From Anaerolineales bacterium (GTDB lineage Bacteria; Chloroflexota; Anaerolineae; Anaerolineales; Villigracilaceae), in assembly GCA_024763295.1 (NCBI GenBank), contig JANTFU010000125.1, positions 1-6,761 of the forward strand: a stretch of 6,761 nucleotides of DNA. The letters run 5' to 3'. Below, one piece after another: positions 1 through 4,835 of this stretch (within the stretch, counting starts at the first letter, position 1; every line of letters starts with the position of its first letter). The position numbers were made by a program, and so were the translations under genes. The notes below the pieces were generated by a model. It searched no databases, had not been told where the DNA came from, and saw only the letters and a program-made list of their open reading frames with translations.

Positions 1-326
1 CCGAAGATGTCTACGAAGCCGCCGCCCTCGATGGCGCAAACGCTTGGCAATCGCTCTGGAAGATCACCTTTCCCCTCTTGCGCCGCACGACGCTCTTTAT
101 CACCATCGTTGCCTTCATCGACTCTTTCCGCACGGTTGACCACATCTTCGTCCTGACCAGCGGCGGACCGAGCCGCGCCAGTTCCGTGCTGCTTTTCGAT
201 CTCTGGCAGCAGCGTTTTGAATATCAGGACGTCGGTGCCTCTGCCGCGATCACAGTCATCTTCATCATCGTTCTTTTGGCGTTCACCATCACAAACTTTG
301 TCACCTCCGAAAAGAAGGAGGCGTAA
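1..326 (+). CDS. Sugar/polyol ABC transporter permease, MalF/UgpA type (3' part only)
   Basis: This is the C-terminal 107 residues of an inner-membrane permease; the 5' end lies before the window and the frame begins at base 3. It opens with the EAA signature (EAAALDGA, residues 5-12, then a Phe-Pro pair), the cytoplasmic loop that docks onto the ATPase subunit. The following stretch, FRTVDHIFVLTSGGPSRASS, resembles the GGP-containing loop of the first (MalF/UgpA/LacF-like) permease of CUT1 carbohydrate importers. A final hydrophobic segment (about residues 76-98) leads into a short charged tail ending EKKEA. The stop at 324-326 is one base before the next permease, as expected for the paired permeases of one importer. 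Substrate cannot be told from this fragment; glycerol-3-phosphate, a disaccharide or another polyol are all possible. The binding protein would be expected upstream. Confidence 0.93.
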   Translation, partial: EDVYEAAALDGANAWQSLWKITFPLLRRTTLFITIVAFIDSFRTVDHIFVLTSGGPSRASSVLLFDLWQQRFEYQDVGASAAITVIFIIVLLAFTITNFVTSEKKEA

Positions 327-327
327 A

Positions 328-1170
328 ATGATTTCATCCCATAAATTCTTTCAAAACCTCTGGCGTTGGATTGCCAACATCTTCTCAAGTGCCATTGCCC
401 TTATATGGTCGGTGCCGGTCATCTGGGCGCTGATAGCTTCCTTCCGCCCCGCAAGTGAACCCATCAGCCGAGGCGACGTTTGGTTTGGCAGCACGCTGAC
501 TTTTGAAAACTACATCCACGCTTGGTCACTCGCCCCCTTCGGACGCTACTACATCAACACCATTTTCGTCGTTCTGCTCATTTTGGCTGTCCAGCTTGTC
601 ACAATCGTCTTGGCAGGCTTCGCCTTCGCCAATTATGAATTTATCGGCAAACGCTGGGTGTTCTTTTTCGTCCTGCTCCAGATGATGATTCCCACCTCTG
701 CCCTGCTCGCACCAAACTTTTCCACCATTCGGGAAATGGGATTATTCGACACACGGCTCGCCATCGCCATCCCCTATTTTGGCTCCGCGTTTGGCACATT
801 CCTCATGCGCCAAGCCTTCCTCGCTGTGCCGCGCGACCTTGTGGATGCGGGCGTGATTGACGGCTGCTCTTGGTGGCAGCTCATCATTCACATTTACTTA
901 CCGCCAGCGATCCCCTCGTTGGTTGCCTTCGGGCTTTCCTCCGCCACTTGGCACTGGAACGAATTTCTCTGGCCCCTCATCATCACCAATAGCGAAAAAT
1001 CCCGTCCGCTCACCGCCGGTCTTGTACGTTTCACGCAGCTTGGCGAAATCGGCGCGCAATGGACGCTTTTAAGCGCCGCCACGCTAATGGTCGTCGCCCC
1101 GCTTTTTATTGTTTTCCTGATTTTCCAAAAACGCTTCATCCAGAGTTTCGTTCACTCAGGAATCAAATAG
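328..1170 (+). CDS. Sugar/polyol ABC transporter permease, MalG/UgpE type
   Basis: This complete 280-residue inner-membrane permease is the second membrane subunit of the importer whose first permease ends one base upstream. The start at 328 is supported by AAGGAGG at 315-321, six bases away and lying inside the end of the previous gene, so translation is probably coupled. A longer frame opening at 217 would overlap the previous permease and adds no recognisable sequence. Hydrophobic segments lie near residues 16-38, 76-100, 109-128, 145-164, 195-218 and 248-266, matching the usual six-helix core. The EAA loop is DAGVIDG at 173-179 with LPP at 191-193; the usual EAA is changed to DAG, a common sort of variation in this family. 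The length matches the family (about 275-300). No ATPase gene follows directly, so the importer probably uses a shared or distant MsmX/UgpC-like ATPase. Confidence 0.93.
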   Translation: MISSHKFFQNLWRWIANIFSSAIALIWSVPVIWALIASFRPASEPISRGDVWFGSTLTFENYIHAWSLAPFGRYYINTIFVVLLILAVQLVTIVLAGFAFANYEFIGKRWVFFFVLLQMMIPTSALLAPNFSTIREMGLFDTRLAIAIPYFGSAFGTFLMRQAFLAVPRDLVDAGVIDGCSWWQLIIHIYLPPAIPSLVAFGLSSATWHWNEFLWPLIITNSEKSRPLTAGLVRFTQLGEIGAQWTLLSAATLMVVAPLFIVFLIFQKRFIQSFVHSGIK

Positions 1171-1659
1171 ATGCAAATTACTTACCAGCCCATCGGGATC
1201 ATCCACAGCCCCTTCACCGAATTAAGTGGGATGCCCATTCAGCCGACCGGCGAAAACAGCGCCCGAGGATGGATCGACCTCGACCCGAAATTTGCTGAGG
1301 GGTTAAAAGATTTGGACGGATTCTCGCACATCTACCTGATCTATCATCTCCACGAAGCGCGCCCCTTCAAAGCAATCGTCACGCCCTTCCTCGACGCCAA
1401 AGAACACGGTCTCTTCGCCACCCGCGCACCGAATAGACCCAACCCCATCGGCTTATCGCTCGTGCGCTTGGTTGGCATCGACCAAAATCGGATTCACGTT
1501 GACCAGATCGATGTCCTCGACGGGACTCCGCTCCTTGATCTGAAACCATTTATTCCCACGTTCGAAGCGACGGAAGATATCCGCACCGGCTGGGTTCCCG
1601 CTAGCAACGACAGCGTCAAAAATGCGCGCGCCGACCATCGTTTCCTAGAAGATGCTTGA
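1171..1659 (+). CDS. trmO: TrmO/TsaA-family tRNA (t6A37) methyltransferase, short form
   Basis: This 162-residue protein carries the TsaA/UPF0066 beta-barrel signature FATRAPNRPNPIGLS at 82-96 and the second block LDGTPLLDLKPFIP at 116-129. In E. coli TrmO (about 235 residues) the family methylates N6-threonylcarbamoyladenosine at position 37 of certain tRNAs using S-adenosylmethionine. This copy ends soon after the core domain and lacks the C-terminal extension, as do many archaeal and some bacterial relatives, so the exact substrate is less certain than the fold. The ATG follows the permease stop directly (TAG then ATG), with only a weak AGGA at 1158-1161, implying coupled translation and co-transcription with the ABC genes. 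No functional link to sugar import is apparent. Its TGA stop (1657-1659) lies inside the -35 box of the next promoter. Confidence 0.85.
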   Translation: MQITYQPIGIIHSPFTELSGMPIQPTGENSARGWIDLDPKFAEGLKDLDGFSHIYLIYHLHEARPFKAIVTPFLDAKEHGLFATRAPNRPNPIGLSLVRLVGIDQNRIHVDQIDVLDGTPLLDLKPFIPTFEATEDIRTGWVPASNDSVKNARADHRFLEDA

Positions 1660-1683
1660 CAAATCGGACAAGGTTGGTAGAAT
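1656..1683 (+). promoter_or_regulatory. Strong sigma70-type promoter of the cysteine operon
   Basis: A consensus -35 box TTGACA (1656-1661) and a -10 box TAGAAT (1678-1683) are separated by 16 bases, with an extended -10 TG at 1675-1676. Transcription would begin near 1690. The -35 box overlaps the trmO stop codon, so the new unit starts exactly where the preceding operon ends. The match is close to the housekeeping consensus, consistent with constitutive initiation and control at the leader downstream. Confidence 0.8.
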
Positions 1684-1711
1684 ATCGTCAATCTTGAAAG
1701 GAATTTTTCCC

Positions 1712-1747
1712 ATGAATTATTGCTCGTGTTTAGGGCGGGGTTTGTAG
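1712..1747 (+). CDS. Cys-containing leader peptide of the cysteine operon
   Basis: This 11-codon frame reads MNYCSCLGRGL. It starts at ATG 1712 behind AAAGGA at 1697-1702 (nine-base spacing) and stops at TAG 1745-1747. It sits about 22 bases after the predicted transcription start and ends 152 bases before cysM. Codons 4 and 6 are Cys (TGC 1721-1723, TGT 1727-1729) flanking a Ser codon. Two Cys in eleven residues is far above the usual frequency, and the downstream gene makes cysteine, which is the classic arrangement of an amino-acid attenuator. A ribosome paused on the Cys codons would cover 1733-1738, the segment that can pair with the proximal antiterminator arm. The peptide itself probably has no separate job. 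Assignment is by position, codon content and RNA pairing; no homolog was searched. Confidence 0.78.
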   Translation: MNYCSCLGRGL

Positions 1748-1792
1748 CCACCGTCCGTTCAAAATCACTCGTACAGCCAACAGTTGAAGGAC
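1733..1792 (+). promoter_or_regulatory. Attenuator: protector (1:2) and antiterminator (2:3) pairings
   Basis: Two alternative RNA pairings are visible. Segment 1 (GGGCGG, 1733-1738, within leader codons 7-8) can pair with segment 2 (CCGTCC, 1751-1756) through six pairs including one G-U. Segment 2, as GTCCGTTCAA (1753-1762), can instead pair with segment 3, TTGAAGGAC (1784-1792), through nine Watson-Crick pairs with G1757 bulged. Segment 3 shares bases 1787-1792 with the ascending arm of the downstream terminator, so the antiterminator and terminator cannot coexist. A ribosome stalled at the Cys codons masks segment 1 and frees segment 2 for antitermination. A ribosome reaching the stop at 1745 masks segment 2 and permits termination. 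The pairings are read directly from sequence; the regulatory outcome is inferred. Confidence 0.75.
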
Positions 1793-1859
1793 AGTGGACA
1801 AGCTCCGCAAGCAAAATTGCTCGCGCCTTGCGCTGTCTTTTTTATTGCCTGTTGGCTGT
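1773..1859 (+). repeat. 10-bp perfect inverted repeat enclosing the terminator
   Basis: ACAGCCAACA (1773-1782) is the exact reverse complement of TGTTGGCTGT (1850-1859), with 67 bases between that hold the whole terminator hairpin. The left arm lies in the loop of the antiterminator, so both could form together as a pseudoknot in a read-through transcript. The right arm is followed by TTTAATTTT (1859-1867), so it might give a weak second termination point. Confidence 0.6.
1787..1843 (+). terminator. Intrinsic terminator of the cysteine leader
   Basis: AAGGACAGTG (1787-1796) pairs with CGCTGTCTTT (1831-1840) through ten pairs, two of them G-U. The helix continues as CAAG (1799-1802) with CTTG (1827-1830) after a two-base bulge, capped by a small inner hairpin around 1806-1825. 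A run of six T (1838-1843) follows the GC-containing stem. It lies between the leader peptide and cysM, so it would stop most transcripts before cysM unless the antiterminator forms. It would also stop read-through from the ABC-trmO operon. Confidence 0.8.
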
Positions 1860-1899
1860 TTAATTTTAAGAAAAAGCACGAGCTATAAAGGAAAACCCG

Positions 1900-2835
1900 A
1901 TGAACACCTTAACCATAGAAAAAACTGACTTGTACGTGGACAGCCTGACCAACCACGTTGGGAACACCCCCTTGCTGCCGCTTCGCCGCGTGACCTTGGG
2001 CTTGCCACCGTCTGTGAGCGTTTTTGCCAAAGCCGAATGGTTTAACCCCGCCGGTTCAATCAAAGACCGCGCCGCGCTCAACATCATCCAAACCGCGATC
2101 AAAAACGGCGACCTAACACCCGGTAAACGCCTGCTCGATTCGACCTCGGGCAATACGGGCATCGCTTACGCCACTTTTGGCGCCGTAATGGGCATTCCCA
2201 TCACTCTCGCGCTGCCCGAAAACGCCAGCGCCGAGCGGATTGCCATCCTGCGCTCGCTCGGCGTGGATTTGATCCTGACCGATGCCGAGGCAGGTCCCGA
2301 AGGCGCAATGCTGCTCGTCCGTGAGATGGCAGAGAAATACCCCGATAAATACTTCTACGCCGACCAATATAGCAATCCCGCCAACTGGATGGCGCACTAT
2401 TTCAGCACGGGACCCGAAATCTACTACCAGACCAATCGCCAAATCACGCATTTCGTTGCCGTGATGGGCACATCCGGCACAATGATGGGGACGGGGCGTT
2501 ATTTGAAGGAGCAAAATCCGCGCATCCAGCTCGTTGGCGGGCAACCAACCCGCCCCAAGCACGGTCTCGAAGGCATGAAGCACATGGCGAGCGCCATCCA
2601 ACCCGCCATTTACGACGCGCATGTCCACGATCGCATCGTCAAAATCCGCAAAGATGAAGCCTACGCAATGGTACGCCGACTGGGACGCGAAGAGGGGCTT
2701 TTTGTCGGGCTATCGTCGGGCGCGGCGGCGGTGGCAGCACTGAAAGTTGCCAGCGAACTGGATGAGGGCGTGGTCGTAACCGTCTTCCCCGATGCGGGCT
2801 ATAAATATTTGAGCAATGAAGAATTGTGGAAATAA
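1900..2835 (+). CDS. cysM: Cysteine synthase, CysM type, probably CysO-thiocarboxylate dependent
   Basis: This 311-residue PLP enzyme of fold type II forms the carbon-sulfur bond of cysteine from an activated serine and a sulfur donor. The start at 1900 has AAAGGA at 1887-1892, seven bases upstream. Visible landmarks are the PLP lysine in NPAGSIKDR (K55), the substrate loop STSGNTG (81-87), the phosphate-binding loop GTSGT (190-194), and the C-terminal PDAGYKYLS (297-305). Sequence similarity by eye is greater to mycobacterial CysM than to CysK, and the neighbours encode the sulfur carrier and peptidase used by that enzyme, so the donor is probably CysO thiocarboxylate. K227 (in GLEGMKHM) aligns with the M. 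tuberculosis Arg220 that contacts the phosphate of O-phosphoserine, so phosphoserine is a plausible but unproven substrate. The tail is short, ending ELWK six residues after KYLS. It is the first main gene of the attenuated operon. Confidence 0.9.
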   Translation: MNTLTIEKTDLYVDSLTNHVGNTPLLPLRRVTLGLPPSVSVFAKAEWFNPAGSIKDRAALNIIQTAIKNGDLTPGKRLLDSTSGNTGIAYATFGAVMGIPITLALPENASAERIAILRSLGVDLILTDAEAGPEGAMLLVREMAEKYPDKYFYADQYSNPANWMAHYFSTGPEIYYQTNRQITHFVAVMGTSGTMMGTGRYLKEQNPRIQLVGGQPTRPKHGLEGMKHMASAIQPAIYDAHVHDRIVKIRKDEAYAMVRRLGREEGLFVGLSSGAAAVAALKVASELDEGVVVTVFPDAGYKYLSNEELWK

Positions 2836-2839
2836 CGAT

Positions 2840-2866
2840 GTAGGAGCGGGGTGACCCCGCCCCTCC
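2840..2866 (+). repeat. GC-rich REP-like palindrome between cysM and mec
   Basis: GTAGGAGCGGGG (2840-2851) and CCCCGCCCCTCC (2855-2866) form a 12-base imperfect inverted repeat (10 of 12 positions pair, the inner six perfectly) around TGA. No T-run follows, so it is not an intrinsic terminator. It fills most of the 41-base gap between cysM and mec. Its form resembles dispersed intergenic palindromes seen in Chloroflexota and other bacteria; copy number in this genome is unknown. Confidence 0.6.
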
Positions 2867-2876
2867 CCGATCTATT

Positions 2877-3326
2877 ATGCTGACAATCCCACAAAAGCTA
2901 CTCGACGAAATCCATCGCTACCTTGAGGAAGCCTATCCCGAAGAAGGGGTTGGCTTCCTCTTCGGGCTGGAAGGGAACGAGACCAGCGTCAAAGCGCAAC
3001 ACCCTGTTCCCAACGCGTGGCAACCCGAGGTCGAGCGCGTTCGCCGTTATGATGTTGCGCCGCAAGACATCATGGAAGCGGACGACAAAGCCGAGGAAAT
3101 GGAATTATCCATCATCGGCGCTTATCATTCGCACCCGGATCATCCCAATCAGCCATCCGACACTGACCGCGAGCGCGCGCATCCGTTTTTCATCTACTTC
3201 ATTACGAGCGTCGAAAATGGCAAAGCTGTCAGCACGCGCGCCTGGCGGTTACTCGAAGATCGAAGCAAGTTTATCGAGGAAGAAATTGAAATCATGGAAA
3301 CAGATTGGTTCAATCTTGGAGATTGA
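2877..3326 (+). CDS. mec: JAMM/MPN zinc metallopeptidase, CysO-cysteine peptidase (Mec)
   Basis: This 149-residue single-domain protein has the JAMM signature HSHPDHPNQPSDTD at 84-97. The predicted zinc ligands are H84, H86 and D97, with S94 and the upstream catalytic Glu E23 in PEEGVGFLFG (21-30). The Cys common in the E-x-C-G block of this family is Val here. In M. tuberculosis the homologous Mec removes cysteine from the CysO-cysteine adduct made by CysM, restoring the carrier; the gene order here supports the same role. The ATG at 2877 is the only reasonable start, since the in-frame ATG at 2838 is followed directly by TAG. No Shine-Dalgarno sequence is within the usual distance; the nearest purine run, TAGGAG at 2841-2846, is 30 bases away in the REP-like palindrome. 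Its last codons and stop lie in a perfect inverted repeat. Confidence 0.88.
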   Translation: MLTIPQKLLDEIHRYLEEAYPEEGVGFLFGLEGNETSVKAQHPVPNAWQPEVERVRRYDVAPQDIMEADDKAEEMELSIIGAYHSHPDHPNQPSDTDRERAHPFFIYFITSVENGKAVSTRAWRLLEDRSKFIEEEIEIMETDWFNLGD

Positions 3327-3334
3327 ACCAATCT
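3302..3334 (+). repeat. 14-bp perfect inverted repeat over the mec stop codon
   Basis: AGATTGGTTCAATC (3302-3315) is exactly reverse complementary to GATTGAACCAATCT (3321-3334), with a five-base loop TTGGA. It contains the mec TGA stop (3324-3326). The following CCGCTAAAGG has no T-run, so it is not an ordinary terminator. It could be an mRNA processing or stability hairpin, or a protein-binding operator overlapping the -35 of the possible promoter at 3323-3352. Confidence 0.8.
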
Positions 3335-3352
3335 CCGCTAAAGGACTATAAT
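3323..3352 (+). promoter_or_regulatory. Candidate internal promoter ahead of cysO
   Basis: A perfect TATAAT (3347-3352) is preceded, 18 bases away, by TTGAAC (3323-3328). Initiation would be at about 3358-3360, on or next to the cysO ATG, giving a leaderless or nearly leaderless message. The -35 lies inside the right arm of the 14-bp inverted repeat. An AAAGGA at 3340-3345, twelve bases before the ATG, serves transcripts coming from upstream. The match is good but unproven. Confidence 0.4.
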
Positions 3353-3357
3353 CCCCC

Positions 3358-3630
3358 ATGCCAATTATCAAAATTCCCACCCCATTGCGCCCGCACACCG
3401 AAGGCAGGCGCGAACTCGAACTCGAAGGCAAGACCGCAGGAGAAGTACTCGATGCGCTCTGCGCCCTCTATCCCGTCTTCCGCGAGCATTTCTACGAAGA
3501 AAACGGCGAACTGCGCAAATTCGTCAATATTATTCTGGATGAAAGCCACATCAAAGACCTGCAGGGTCTCGACACGCCGCTCGCAGAGGGCGACACCTTG
3601 CGCATTCTCGCCAGCATCTCAGGAGGCTAA
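3358..3630 (+). CDS. cysO: Ubiquitin-like sulfur carrier protein CysO (MoaD/ThiS family)
   Basis: This 90-residue beta-grasp protein ends in the required diglycine (SISGG). It shares with M. tuberculosis CysO the N-terminal IPTPLRPHT (6-14), the central RKFVNIILDE (53-62) and the closing block GLDTPLAEGD (70-79). The C-terminal glycine is expected to be adenylated by the E1-like neighbour and converted to a thiocarboxylate that donates sulfur to CysM; Mec later frees the cysteine. The start at 3358 has AAAGGA twelve bases upstream, a rather long spacing. Codons for the two terminal glycines (GGA GGC, 3622-3627), with the preceding A, form the AGGAGG ribosome-binding site of the next gene, and the stop abuts that gene's ATG, so translation of carrier and activating enzyme is probably coupled. 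A MoaD role in molybdopterin synthesis is a less likely alternative given the neighbours. Confidence 0.9.
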   Translation: MPIIKIPTPLRPHTEGRRELELEGKTAGEVLDALCALYPVFREHFYEENGELRKFVNIILDESHIKDLQGLDTPLAEGDTLRILASISGG

Positions 3631-4773
3631 ATGACCACGCTCAACGACCAAGAATTCATGCGTTACTCGCGCCACCTGCTCATCCCCGAAGTCGGGCTGG
3701 AAGGGCAACTCAAGCTAAAAGAATCGTCCGCGCTCGTGATCGGCACGGGCGGGCTTGGCTCGCCCGTCGCGCTTTATCTCGCCGCCGCAGGCATCGGGCG
3801 TATCGGACTTGTGGACTATGACGTAGTCGATTCGTCGAATTTGCAGCGCCAGATTATTCACAGCGAAGAGACGCTCGGCAAACTCAAAGTGGACTCGGCT
3901 CGCGCCAGAATGTTGGGCTTGAATCCCTTTATTCAAGTGGATGCCTATAACGAGCCTTTTACCGCTGAAAACGCCATGAGCATTGCGACCGGCTACGACA
4001 TCATCATCGACGGGACGGACAACTTCCCGACGCGCTATTTGAGCAACGATGTGGCAGTTTTCCTCGGCATTCCAAACGTCTACGGCTCAATTTATCAGTT
4101 TGACGGGCAAGCGAGCGTTTTCGACGCAAAGAATGGACCCTGCTATCGCTGTTTATTCCCCTCTCCGCCGCCGCCGCATCTGGTGCCCTCTTGCGCGGAG
4201 GGCGGCGTTTTGGGCGTTTTGCCCGGCACCATCGGCAGCATCCAAGCCACCGAAGCGATTAAAATGCTGCTCGGCATCGGCTCATCGCTGGCGGGCAGGT
4301 TATTACTCTACAACGCCCTCGACATGAGCTTCGATTATGTCAATCTAAAGAAAAATCCCAAATGTCCCGTTTGTGGTGAAAATCCGACCATTACCGAATT
4401 AATTGACTACGAAGAATTTTGCGGCGTGCCCGGACATCACGCCGACGAGTTGCCCACCGAGTGGGACATTAGCGCGTTGGAACTGAAAGATATTTTGGCA
4501 AATTCAAATCCGCTTTTGCTGGATGTGCGCGAAGCGCACGAACGCAACATCTCCAACATCCCCGGCTCGAAAAATATTCCATTCGGCGAACTTGCCAGCC
4601 GCCTTTCGGAATTGGATACCGCTCAGGAGATCGTCATCTTCTGCCGCACGGGCAACCGCTCACTTTACGCGCTGGAAATGCTGCTCGGAGCGGGTTTTCG
4701 CAAGTTAAAGAATTTGGAGGGCGGCATCAATGCCTGGGCAAGTGATGTGAACCCGATGTTGCCGATTTATTGA
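3631..4773 (+). CDS. moeZ: MoeZ-type E1-like adenylyltransferase/sulfurtransferase (ThiF-rhodanese fusion)
   Basis: This 380-residue two-domain protein activates and sulfurates the carrier. The N-terminal ThiF/MoeB domain (about 5-245) shows the ATP loop GTGGLGS (38-44), D62 after the second strand, SNLQRQ (69-74), the DGTDN block (127-131), and two zinc pairs, CYRC (171-174) and CPVC (245-248). C188 lies in the SCAEGG segment. After a linker (about 255-278), the C-terminal rhodanese domain carries the active loop CRTGNRS with persulfide Cys338. M. tuberculosis MoeZ, of similar length (about 390) and the same architecture, forms CysO thiocarboxylate, and the position directly after cysO supports that role. 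It may also serve MoaD or ThiS elsewhere in the genome. The start directly follows the cysO stop, with AGGAGG at 3621-3626 four bases upstream. All key residues are intact. Confidence 0.92.
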   Translation: MTTLNDQEFMRYSRHLLIPEVGLEGQLKLKESSALVIGTGGLGSPVALYLAAAGIGRIGLVDYDVVDSSNLQRQIIHSEETLGKLKVDSARARMLGLNPFIQVDAYNEPFTAENAMSIATGYDIIIDGTDNFPTRYLSNDVAVFLGIPNVYGSIYQFDGQASVFDAKNGPCYRCLFPSPPPPHLVPSCAEGGVLGVLPGTIGSIQATEAIKMLLGIGSSLAGRLLLYNALDMSFDYVNLKKNPKCPVCGENPTITELIDYEEFCGVPGHHADELPTEWDISALELKDILANSNPLLLDVREAHERNISNIPGSKNIPFGELASRLSELDTAQEIVIFCRTGNRSLYALEMLLGAGFRKLKNLEGGINAWASDVNPMLPIY

Positions 4774-4774
4774 G

Positions 4775-4823
4775 AAGGCAAAAGTGCGGTGCATCTGCAC
4801 TTGATGCACTGCACTTTGCTTTT
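4775..4823 (+). terminator. Long imperfect hairpin after moeZ, probable terminator
   Basis: AAAGTGCGGTGCATC (4781-4795) pairs with GATGCACTGCACTTT (4803-4817), 15 pairs with one G-U, around a seven-base loop. With A4780 bulged, the stem extends five more pairs (4775-4779 with 4818-4822). It lies seven bases after the moeZ stop. The trailing T content (TTTGCTTTT) is modest, so termination is likely but may be inefficient. The structure is nearly symmetrical and could act on both strands. Confidence 0.5.
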
Positions 4824-4835
4824 GGAGTAAATAAA

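Noticed and set aside
217..330. An upstream start at 217 for the second permease
   Set aside because: It would add 37 residues of non-hydrophobic, Ser-rich sequence translated out of frame over the first permease; the ATG at 328 has an excellent ribosome-binding site and gives the normal family length.
1494..1814. A 106-codon minus-strand frame over the trmO end and the cysteine leader
   Set aside because: It shows no family features, and the strand is better explained by trmO, a consensus promoter and the attenuator on the plus strand.
1690..1899. T-box or SAM-type riboswitch in the cysM leader
   Set aside because: No T-box bulge sequence (UGGNACCGCG-like) or recognisable SAM-riboswitch core is visible; the short Cys frame and alternative hairpins explain the region better.
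2113..2628. A 171-codon open frame on the minus strand inside cysM
   Set aside because: It lies wholly opposite a clear PLP enzyme gene, has no recognisable domain and no ribosome-binding site, and is a typical antisense shadow of GC-biased codons.
2840..2866. Intrinsic terminator between cysM and mec
   Set aside because: The GC-rich stem is followed by CCGATCT rather than a T-run, and mec has no promoter of its own that I can see, so the genes are probably co-transcribed.
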